Assembly (NCBI GenBank): GCA_012103325.1
Contig: WLWY01000007.1
Location: 1-64,000, forward strand
Reading direction: 5' to 3'
DNA length: 64,000 bases
Origin: Alphaproteobacteria bacterium
Lineage (GTDB): Bacteria; Pseudomonadota; Alphaproteobacteria; UBA8366; GCA-2717185
Shown: positions 43,221 to 50,331 of the stretch, piece by piece
Layout of the letters: the number at the start of each line of letters is the position of its first letter
Position numbering within the stretch: position 1 is the stretch's first letter
Made by a program: the position numbers and the translations under genes
Notes under the pieces: generated by a model
Told to the model about the DNA's origin: nothing
Databases searched by the model: none
The model's input: the letters and a program-made list of their open reading frames with translations, nothing else

Positions 43221-44683
43221 GCGCACCCGATCTCATTCTGCTCGCCCTTGTAATCCCGTTGGTGGGCGCCGTTCTGATCCTGATGTCGGAGGGGCGGCCG
43301 AACCAACGTGAGTTCGTGACGTTGACGACGGCGGTCTGTCTGTTTGCCGTGGTCGTATCGCTTGTGCCCGGGGTGTTCCACGGCGACCGTCCTGGTATCA
43401 CAGTCTGGGAGATGTTGCCCGGCCTCGATATCCGCTTCGAGATCGAGCCGCTCGGCATGATGTTCGCCTGTATCGCATCCGGTTTGTGGATTTTGAACTC
43501 GATCTACTCCATCGGATACATGCGGGCGAAGAACGAGTCGCATCAGACCCGATTCTACGCCTGCTTTGCCATTGCGATATTCGGTGCGCTCGGCGTTGCG
43601 ACCGCCGGCAACATGATGACGCTGTTCATCTTCTACGAAGTACTGACGGTCTCGACCTATCCGTTGGTCGCCCATTCTGGCACCGCCGAGGCAAGACGTT
43701 CCGGACGCGTCTATCTTGGCCTGTTGCTTGGTTCGTCGATTGGCCTGCAACTCGTCGCCATCGTCTGGACCTGGTTCGCAACGGGCACGCTCGATTTCCG
43801 CGAGGGCGGTATCCTTGAAGGTCACATTCAGGGTCCGCTGGTCGGCCTGATGTTGCTGCTCTACGTCTATGGGATCGGCAAGGCAGCGTTGATGCCGTTA
43901 CACCGTTGGTTGCCGGCGGCGATGGTTGCGCCGACACCGGTCAGTGCCTTGCTACACGCTGTTGCCGTCGTGAAGGCGGGCGTCTTTACTGTTCTCAAGG
44001 TCATCGTTTACATCTTCGGCGCGGAGTTCTTGCGCGAGTCTGGTACCGGCGACTGGTTGATGTATATCGCGGGCGCGACCGTGCTGTTGGCATCGTTCGT
44101 TGCCATGACGAAGGATAATCTAAAGGCGCGGCTCGCCTATTCGACAGTGAGCCAACTGAGCTACGTGATTTTGGGCGCGGCCTTGTTCATGCCATTCAGC
44201 GTCGTCGGTGCGGGCATGCATATCGCCATGCATGCGGTCGGCAAGATCACGCTCTTCTTCTGTGCTGGCGCAATTTATGTGGCGTCCGGCAAGACAGAGA
44301 TCAGCGACATGAAGGGCATCGGCAAGGTTATGCCGGTTACCCTATTCGCATTCTTGATCGGCAGTATCAGCGTCATCGGTCTGCCGCCGATGGGCGGATC
44401 CTGGAGTAAGTATTATCTGGCCTTGGGCGCGGTCGATGCGGGCGAGTTGGTCTTCGTCGCCGTCTTGATGATCTCGTCATTGCTGAACGTGGCGTACCTG
44501 CTACCGGTCGTCGGGCGCGGCTATTTCACAAACCCCGATGGTGCCGGAGACGTCAAGCCTGTGATCAAGGAGGCGCCGATCTTCTGCTTGGTGCCACTGT
44601 GCCTGACGGCTATCGGCTGTGTCGTGATGTTTTTCTATGCCGACCAACTGTACCAATTGCTAAAGCCGATCGGTGGAGGCTGA
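43217..44683 (+). CDS. Second NuoL/M/N-type proton-conducting subunit
   Basis: A 488-residue membrane protein related to MrpD/NuoM, with LFIFYEVLTVSTYPLVAHSG, YGIGKAALMPLHRWLPAAMV and LKARLAYSTVSQLSYVILG marking the proton-path Glu and Lys positions. ATG 43217 overlaps the mrpD stop by 4 bases; the longer frame from 43118 lies inside mrpD. It differs clearly from the subunits at 41.7 and 44.9 kb, so the operon carries three distinct large subunits. Confidence 0.88.
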   Translation: MSAPDLILLALVIPLVGAVLILMSEGRPNQREFVTLTTAVCLFAVVVSLVPGVFHGDRPGITVWEMLPGLDIRFEIEPLGMMFACIASGLWILNSIYSIGYMRAKNESHQTRFYACFAIAIFGALGVATAGNMMTLFIFYEVLTVSTYPLVAHSGTAEARRSGRVYLGLLLGSSIGLQLVAIVWTWFATGTLDFREGGILEGHIQGPLVGLMLLLYVYGIGKAALMPLHRWLPAAMVAPTPVSALLHAVAVVKAGVFTVLKVIVYIFGAEFLRESGTGDWLMYIAGATVLLASFVAMTKDNLKARLAYSTVSQLSYVILGAALFMPFSVVGAGMHIAMHAVGKITLFFCAGAIYVASGKTEISDMKGIGKVMPVTLFAFLIGSISVIGLPPMGGSWSKYYLALGAVDAGELVFVAVLMISSLLNVAYLLPVVGRGYFTNPDGAGDVKPVIKEAPIFCLVPLCLTAIGCVVMFFYADQLYQLLKPIGGG

Positions 44684-44684
44684 G

Positions 44685-44936
44685 ATGAAAGGTGAGGGCA
44701 AAAAATACTGGCTCGATAAGCCCGGCAGCGTCGACAAGGTCTATTGGGCGCTCTGCACGCTTTGTGCGGCGCTGTTTCTCGCCGATGCCCTTTATGAAAA
44801 ACATCCTCATTACGCGGTCGAGGAGTGGTTCGGGTTTTACGCCTTGTTCGGATTTGTTTTCAGTGTCGGGCTTGTGCTCGCGGCACGGGAATTGCGCCGG
44901 TTTCTGATGCGCAAAGAAGATTACTATGACGATTGA
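44685..44936 (+). CDS. Small membrane protein of the antiporter operon
   Basis: An 83-residue protein with two hydrophobic helices (VYWALCTLCAALFLADALY and FGFYALFGFVFSVGLVLAA), a basic loop and an acidic end EDYYDD. ATG 44685 has GGAGG upstream and lies 1 base after the previous stop; its 3' end overlaps the next gene by 11 bases. I recognise no family. The tight packing suggests it is an accessory subunit or assembly factor of the antiporter. Confidence 0.75.
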   Translation: MKGEGKKYWLDKPGSVDKVYWALCTLCAALFLADALYEKHPHYAVEEWFGFYALFGFVFSVGLVLAARELRRFLMRKEDYYDD

Positions 44937-46620
44937 GCAGTTTTCACCCGGCCTGATCCTCGTCATCGGCGCGCTTTTCGTGCCGCTGCTGAACGGCTAT
45001 CTGCGCTCTGCCTATATGCTGCTGCTGCCCTTGCTGTGCGGCTGGCAGATGCTGCAGCTTGCACCAGGTGAGTACGAGACGTTCGAATTATTCGACTATA
45101 CCCTCGTGATGCTTCGGGTCGATAAGCTCAGCCTCGTCTTCGGATATATCTTTACGATCGCGAGTTTCCTTTCGGTCATCTACGCCCTGCACATGAAGGA
45201 TACCGTGCAGCAGGTGGCCGGCATGGCGTATGCGGGGGCGGCGATTTGTGCCGTTTTTGCGGGCGACCTTATCTCGCTGTTCGTCTTCTGGGAATTGACG
45301 GCGATAACGTCGGTTTTCCTGATTTGGGCGGTGCGGACCGAACGCGCCTTCCGCACCGGCATGCGCTATCTGGTTATCCAGGTCGGTTCCGGTGTCCTGC
45401 TGCTGTCCGGCGCGCTGTTGATCGTGTCCGAGACCGGTTCGATTACCTTCGGGCATATTGGGATCGACAGTCTCGGCGGCAAACTCATCCTCGTCAGTTT
45501 CGGTATCAAGGCGGCGTTCCCGTTGCTGCACAATTGGCTGCAGGACGCTTATCCCGAAGCCACCGTGACGGGGACGGTTTTCCTCAGCTCATTCACGACG
45601 AAGCTTGCGATTTATGCGCTGGCGCGCGGGTTTCCGGGTACGGAGATGCTCATCTGGGTTGGCGCGACAATGACTGCGTTCCCGATTTTCTTCGCCGTTA
45701 TCGAAAACGATTTGCGCCGTGTGCTGGCCTATAGCCTGAACAATCAGCTTGGCTTTATGGTTGTCGGCATCGGTATCGGGACGGAACTGGCGTTGAACGG
45801 CGCGGCATCGCATGCCTTCGCGCATATCCTTTATAAGTCGCTTCTGTTCATGTCGATGGGAGCGGTGCTGTTCCGAACCGGAACGGTCAACGGCTCGGAG
45901 CTTGGCGGGCTCTACAAGTCGATGCCGTGGAGTACGGGGTTCTGTATCATCGGCGCCGCGTCGATCTCCGGTTTCCCGCTGTTTAGCGGCTTCGTGACCA
46001 AGTCGATGATCCTGACCGCTGCGGCGGACGAGGGGCATTGGATCACCTGGACCATCTTACTATTCGCATCCGCCGGCGTGTTCCATCATTCCGGCATTAA
46101 GATTCCGTACTTCGCCTTCTTCGCGCATGACTCCGGCAAGCGGGTGAAGGAAGCGCCGATCAATATGCTCGTCGCGATGGGGCTGACGTCCTTCCTCTGC
46201 ATCTTTATCGGCGTGTATCCCGATATGCTGTATGCGATCCTGCCCTATCCGGTGAACTATGTTCCGTATACGGCGGCGCATGTCATCACCATGCTGCAAC
46301 TCCTCGCCTTTGCCGCGTTGGCGTTTGCCGTTCTCAACCGGTACGGCTTCTATCCGCCGGAACTTCGGTCGACCAATCTCGACACGGATTGGATTTATCG
46401 CAGACTGATCCCGCGCACCGTTTCTAGCTTCGTCAAAAGTCTGGCAGAGGCGCGCAATGAGCTGCGGCGCTGGCGCACGGCTGCGCTCATGTACCTTCTG
46501 GATCGGGTTTTCCATTACCACGGCCCGCGCGGCGTTCTGGCCCGGACCTGGGCGATCAGCGGGGCTGCGCTTTGGGTGATGGTCTTGCTGGGCGGATACT
46601 TGCTGGTCTATTACCTCTGA
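44926..46620 (+). CDS. Third NuoL/M/N-type proton-conducting subunit (MrpA-like core)
   Basis: A 564-residue membrane protein with about 15 helices. LFVFWELTAITSVFLIWAVR gives the proton-path Glu and GIKAAFPLLHNWLQDAYPEA gives the Lys. A long hydrophilic loop follows LNRYGFYPPELRSTNLDTDW, as in NuoL/MrpA-related proteins, and it ends with an extra hydrophobic helix. It lacks the MbhD/MbhE extension of canonical MrpA, which is encoded at 40.4 kb. It is the last gene of the operon, 4 bases before the ABC exporter gene. Confidence 0.88.
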   Translation: MTIEQFSPGLILVIGALFVPLLNGYLRSAYMLLLPLLCGWQMLQLAPGEYETFELFDYTLVMLRVDKLSLVFGYIFTIASFLSVIYALHMKDTVQQVAGMAYAGAAICAVFAGDLISLFVFWELTAITSVFLIWAVRTERAFRTGMRYLVIQVGSGVLLLSGALLIVSETGSITFGHIGIDSLGGKLILVSFGIKAAFPLLHNWLQDAYPEATVTGTVFLSSFTTKLAIYALARGFPGTEMLIWVGATMTAFPIFFAVIENDLRRVLAYSLNNQLGFMVVGIGIGTELALNGAASHAFAHILYKSLLFMSMGAVLFRTGTVNGSELGGLYKSMPWSTGFCIIGAASISGFPLFSGFVTKSMILTAAADEGHWITWTILLFASAGVFHHSGIKIPYFAFFAHDSGKRVKEAPINMLVAMGLTSFLCIFIGVYPDMLYAILPYPVNYVPYTAAHVITMLQLLAFAALAFAVLNRYGFYPPELRSTNLDTDWIYRRLIPRTVSSFVKSLAEARNELRRWRTAALMYLLDRVFHYHGPRGVLARTWAISGAALWVMVLLGGYLLVYYL

Positions 46621-46624
46621 CCTG

Positions 46625-48454
46625 ATGAGCCACGCCAGCCTTTACAGTTCGCCCTCGCAGTCGAAGGGCCAATACCGCACGCTTGTGACCTTGCTGCCCT
46701 ACCTCTGGCCGGCCGGTCATTGGAGCATGCGGGCGCGGGTTTTCGTCGCCTTTGGGCTGATGGTGCTGTCCAAATTGACGAATGTTTATGTACCGGTTTT
46801 CTACCGGGACATTGTCAACGCTTTGACGGCGGAAACGGCGCTGGCTGTGGCGTTGCCGGTGGGGCTGCTGCTGGCGTATGGCGGGTCGCGGGTATTGGCC
46901 GTCGCGTTCGCCGAGGCGCGGGAGGCGATCTTCGCGCGGGTGGCGCAACGCGCCGTTCACAATTCTGCATTGCGAACGTTCCGGAATTTGCACGCATTGA
47001 GTTTACGATTCCATCTCGAACGCCAGACCGGCGGCCTGTCGCGGGTGATCGAGCGCGGTGTGAAGGGCATCGAGTTCGTGCTCGCCTTCATGATGTTCAA
47101 CATCATCCCGACGCTGTTCGAAATCCTCCTGGTCTGCGGGATCCTGTGGGGGCTGTTCGACGTCTGGTACGCGCTGGTGACGTTCGTGACCATCGTCGGC
47201 TACATCCTCTTCACGCTGGTGGTGACCGAGTGGCGCATCCAGTTCCGCCGCGAGATGAACGACCGCGACACCGAGGCCAACACCAAGGCGATCGATAGCC
47301 TGCTGAACTACGAGACGGTCAAATATTTCGGCAACGAAGCGCACGAGGCCACGCGCTTCGACGGCTCCATGCGACGCTACGAGGAAGCCTCGGTCCGCAA
47401 TACGGTCACCCTCTCGATCCTCAATGTCGGGCAGGCCGGCATCATCTCCGCCGGGCTGATCATCGTGATGCTGATGGCGGGCAACGGCGTCGTCGATGGC
47501 ACCATGACCGTCGGCGATTTCGTCATGGTGAACGCCTATCTGATCCAGCTCTATCTGCCGCTCAACTTCCTCGGCTTCGTCTACCGCCAGATCCGCCAGT
47601 CTCTGACCGACATGGAAGTCATGTTCAACGTCCTGGAGGTCCCGGCGGAAATCACCGACGCGCCGGATGCCAAACCGCTCGCGGTCGACGGCGCCGAAGT
47701 CGCTTTCGAGAATGTCGATTTCGGCTACGACCCGCGCCGCCCAATTCTGAAGGAGGTGTCCTTCACCGTGCCGCCGGGCAAGACGGTCGCCATCGTCGGG
47801 CCGAGCGGCGCCGGCAAATCGACGATCAGCCGCATCCTGTTCCGCTTCTACGACGTTGCGGCGGGCGCGGTGCGCATCGACGGCCAGGACATTCGCGCGG
47901 TCACGCAGGAAAGCCTGCGCGCCTCGATCGGCATCGTTCCGCAGGACACGGTGCTGTTCAACGACTCGATCTACTACAACATCGCGTATGGCCGCACCGA
48001 CGCCAGCAAGGCGGAAGTGGAAGAGGCGGCGCGCATGGCCCGCATTCACGACTTCATTATGGGGCTGCCGGACGGCTACGAGACCGGCGTCGGCGAGCGC
48101 GGGCTGAAGCTCTCCGGTGGGGAGAAACAGCGCGTCGCTATCGCCCGCACGATCCTGAAGAACCCGGAGATCCTGCTGTTTGACGAGGCGACCTCAGCGC
48201 TCGACACGCACACGGAAAAGGAAATTCAGGAAAGCCTGCGCGAAGTCTCCAGCGACCGCACGACCCTGATGATCGCGCATCGCCTGTCGACCGTGATCGA
48301 TGCGGATGAAATCATCGTGTTGGACGCGGGACAAATCGTCGAGCGGGGCCGTCATGCAGCCCTGCTGGAACGCGGCGGCGCATACGCGGCGATGTGGGCG
48401 CGCCAGCAGGAAGCGGCGGCGATCGAGGAAGTCATCCCCGGTGCGATCGTTTAG
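46625..48454 (+). CDS. Atm1/ABCB7-type ABC exporter (glutathione-conjugate/heavy-metal type)
   Basis: A 609-residue half-transporter: six-helix membrane domain (residues about 35-320) then an ATP-binding domain with Walker A GPSGAGKST, Q-loop IVPQDTVLFND, signature LSGGEKQR, Walker B ILLFDEATSALD and switch His IAHRL. NYETVKYFGNEAHEATRFDG in the loop after helix 3-4 is characteristic of the Atm1 group, which exports glutathione persulfide or metal conjugates and supports Fe-S assembly outside mitochondria. It starts 4 bases after the antiporter operon, with no obvious terminator between them. Confidence 0.88.
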   Translation: MSHASLYSSPSQSKGQYRTLVTLLPYLWPAGHWSMRARVFVAFGLMVLSKLTNVYVPVFYRDIVNALTAETALAVALPVGLLLAYGGSRVLAVAFAEAREAIFARVAQRAVHNSALRTFRNLHALSLRFHLERQTGGLSRVIERGVKGIEFVLAFMMFNIIPTLFEILLVCGILWGLFDVWYALVTFVTIVGYILFTLVVTEWRIQFRREMNDRDTEANTKAIDSLLNYETVKYFGNEAHEATRFDGSMRRYEEASVRNTVTLSILNVGQAGIISAGLIIVMLMAGNGVVDGTMTVGDFVMVNAYLIQLYLPLNFLGFVYRQIRQSLTDMEVMFNVLEVPAEITDAPDAKPLAVDGAEVAFENVDFGYDPRRPILKEVSFTVPPGKTVAIVGPSGAGKSTISRILFRFYDVAAGAVRIDGQDIRAVTQESLRASIGIVPQDTVLFNDSIYYNIAYGRTDASKAEVEEAARMARIHDFIMGLPDGYETGVGERGLKLSGGEKQRVAIARTILKNPEILLFDEATSALDTHTEKEIQESLREVSSDRTTLMIAHRLSTVIDADEIIVLDAGQIVERGRHAALLERGGAYAAMWARQQEAAAIEEVIPGAIV

Positions 48455-48465
48455 AGGAGACTGCA

Positions 48466-49044
48466 ATGTCGCGGCTTAAGCCACTGCATCCCAAAGATAT
48501 GACGCCGACGCAACGGTCGTATTACGATTCAATCATGAACCGCCCAAACAATCAGGCGATGCCGAAAGACGCGCCGCTGACCGGCCCGTTCCATGCCTGG
48601 CAGCGCAGCCCGGCATTCGCCGAAAAGCTGGCCGTGCTGGAGCAGTATATTCGCAAGGACGGTCTGCTCGAACCGCGGCTGCTGGAACTGGCGACGATTG
48701 TTGTCGGCCGCATCTGGTCGGCGGAAATCGTCTTCGGATCGCATGGTCCGGCAGCGGTGGCGGCGGGCATCCATAGCGATATCGTCGAAGCAATCAGGCG
48801 CCGCGAAACGCCCGCGTTCGAGAAGGCGGACGAAGCGGCCGTCTATCATTTCACCCACCAGCTGACGACTGAGTATGAAGTCGATGACGCGACCTATCAG
48901 GCTGCGCTCGACGTGCTTGGCGAAGCGGCGTTGGTCGAACTGATCGGCTTGGCGGGTCTCTACGTGACCGCGTCGATGACGTTGAACACGTTTCGCATCC
49001 CGGTGCGCCCCGGTATGGAACGGCCTTATCCCGATAAGGCGTGA
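48466..49044 (+). CDS. Carboxymuconolactone decarboxylase family protein (no CxxC)
   Basis: A 192-residue helical protein of the CMD/AhpD fold: LLEPRLLELATIVVGRIWSAE and the Ala/Gly-rich AAVAAGIHSDIVEAI give the typical helices. The redox CxxC seen in AhpD-type members is absent: the equivalent place reads SAEIVFGSH. Peroxidase-type activity is therefore unlikely; carboxymuconolactone-type or uncharacterised chemistry is more plausible. ATG 48466 has GAGGAG just upstream. Confidence 0.8.
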   Translation: MSRLKPLHPKDMTPTQRSYYDSIMNRPNNQAMPKDAPLTGPFHAWQRSPAFAEKLAVLEQYIRKDGLLEPRLLELATIVVGRIWSAEIVFGSHGPAAVAAGIHSDIVEAIRRRETPAFEKADEAAVYHFTHQLTTEYEVDDATYQAALDVLGEAALVELIGLAGLYVTASMTLNTFRIPVRPGMERPYPDKA

Positions 49045-49067
49045 TTGAAATTGTGCGGAGTTAGTGC

Positions 49068-49703
49068 ATGCCGTTGAAGGTCGTTGGCGCCGGGTTTGGG
49101 CGCACCGGAACCAACTCGTTGAAACTGGCGCTGGAGCAGCTCGGCTTCGGGCCGTGCCACCACATGTTCGAGGTCCGCGACAATCCAAGACAACTGCCGT
49201 TCTGGCAGGCCGCGGCGCGCGGCAAGGCGATGGATTGGGACGACGTCTTTGCCGAATACAATGCCAGCGTCGACTGGCCGTCAGCGCGTTATTGGCGCGA
49301 GATCGCCGACCACTTCGCCGACGCAAAGGTGCTGCTGTCGGTACGGCCGGCGGAAAGCTGGTTCAAGAGCGTGCACGCGACGATCTATCCCAGCATGATG
49401 AAGCGGGCCGCCGACCCGCCCAGCGTTCATAAAGACCGCCGCGACATGGCCTATGAGATCGTCGTCAATCAGACCTTCGATGGCCGCCTTGAGGATAAGG
49501 CGCATGCGCTTGGCGTCTATGAGGCGCATATCGCCGAGGTTCAGCGCATCATCGCGCCGGACCGGCTGCTGACCTTCGATGTCGCCGAGGGGTGGGAGCC
49601 GCTGTGCGGCTTCCTCGACGTGCCCGTGCCGGATGAACCGTTCCCGCGGACCAATTCGACTGAAGAGTTCCGGGAGCGGATCGTGAAGCGGGATGGGCGG
49701 TGA
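49068..49703 (+). CDS. Sulfotransferase-like protein
   Basis: A 211-residue P-loop protein. GFGRTGTNSLKLALEQLGFG near the N terminus is the phosphosulfate-binding loop of the sulfotransferase family. VLLSVRPAESWFKSVHATI is the 3'-phosphate-binding segment. PAPS-dependent sulfation of a small molecule is the family function; some relatives bind nucleotides only. It lies 23 bases after the CMD-like gene and is likely co-transcribed. Confidence 0.8.
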   Translation: MPLKVVGAGFGRTGTNSLKLALEQLGFGPCHHMFEVRDNPRQLPFWQAAARGKAMDWDDVFAEYNASVDWPSARYWREIADHFADAKVLLSVRPAESWFKSVHATIYPSMMKRAADPPSVHKDRRDMAYEIVVNQTFDGRLEDKAHALGVYEAHIAEVQRIIAPDRLLTFDVAEGWEPLCGFLDVPVPDEPFPRTNSTEEFRERIVKRDGR

Positions 49704-49725
49704 GAGGGGCTGTCACATAACGGCA

Positions 49726-49838
49726 CACCCACCACCCTAACCTTCCCCCACAAGGGGGGAAGGGATAAAGAAAGAGGATCAGGCGCAAATTTTCCGTTAC
49801 TCCCCTCCGCCTTGAGGAGGGAGGGCTAGGGTGGGCGG
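49726..49838. repeat. Dispersed GC-rich intergenic repeat, copy 1
   Basis: A 113-bp segment beginning CACCCACCACCCTAAC and ending GGCTAGGGTGGGCGG, so the two ends are inverted. A 27-bp core at 49741-49767 (CCTTCCCCCACAAGG...) is identical, in the opposite orientation, to a segment at 61183-61209. It folds into strong hairpins. It occupies part of the 628-bp gap 49704-50331. The segment 49839-50021 holds nothing I can name; the rest of the gap is described in the next entries. Confidence 0.7.
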
Positions 49839-50021
49839 CGGCCTGTTGTGCACTTAACTTGTACACCCCAGCGTAATCTCGATCCGCTCGCGCCCCTTGT
49901 CGGGTTTCTTGTGCCTCAGGTGCGTTGCACCGCAACCACTCATACGCGCCGGATCGGACGAAGTTCAATTACCGCAGCGAACAGAGGCGGGCCACTGTTT
50001 GCCATATCCTATATCTGGTAG

Positions 50022-50044
50022 GAGTGACGGGATTCTTTACAATT
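50022..50044 (+). promoter_or_regulatory. Upstream activator box, distal copy (beta-helix PEP-CTERM operon)
   Basis: GAGTGACGGGATTCTTTACA matches the box of the 38-kb PEP-CTERM gene at 19 of 21 compared bases. It lies about 200 bases upstream of the -12 GC and in the same orientation to its gene as the copies at 39.0 and 39.1 kb. Confidence 0.6.
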
Positions 50045-50147
50045 GAGAGTGCCGGACAAAAGGCGTCGCAAACCAACCATAACATATTGATTATATTACA
50101 TTCTTAATCTTTGATGGGCCCGCATAAAGAAAAATGCCGCCGGAACC

Positions 50148-50173
50148 GTGTCGGAATACTTTACGATTCCGAC
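50148..50173 (+). promoter_or_regulatory. Upstream activator box, proximal copy (beta-helix PEP-CTERM operon)
   Basis: GTGTCGGAATACTTTACGA matches the shared consensus at 17 of 19 bases and ends 77 bases before the -12 GC. Here the box is part of a perfect inverted repeat, GTCGGAAT-N8-ATTCCGAC (50150-50173), which could represent the two half-sites of a dimer. Confidence 0.6.
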
Positions 50174-50230
50174 CCAGGACGTCCGTCAAGACTCCTCTTA
50201 GTACCTTGATATCATTGTCATACCATCATC

Positions 50231-50246
50231 TGGTGTGGTTCTTGCA
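50231..50246 (+). promoter_or_regulatory. Sigma-54-type -24/-12 promoter (beta-helix PEP-CTERM operon)
   Basis: TGGTGTGGTTCTTGCA has GG and GC exactly 10 bases apart and TTGCA intact. It differs from the TGGCACG part of the consensus at three bases. The -12 GC is about 87 bases before ATG 50332. It also argues that the longer frame starting at 50134 is not translated, since that start precedes this promoter. Confidence 0.55.
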
Positions 50247-50331
50247 TGAATTGCGGTCGGGCAGGAATTATCACGCATCGCGCCGGCATTCGGCGCTGAT
50301 GGCGCGGTACAATAGTAGGAGTGGGAGGGGC

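Noticed and set aside
47003..48049. A 348-codon minus-strand open frame
   Set aside because: It is antisense to the Atm1-type exporter and has no recognisable domain.
49549..49968. A 139-codon minus-strand open frame over the 49.7-kb repeat
   Set aside because: It covers the end of the sulfotransferase gene and the GC-rich repeat, with low-complexity composition and no family match.
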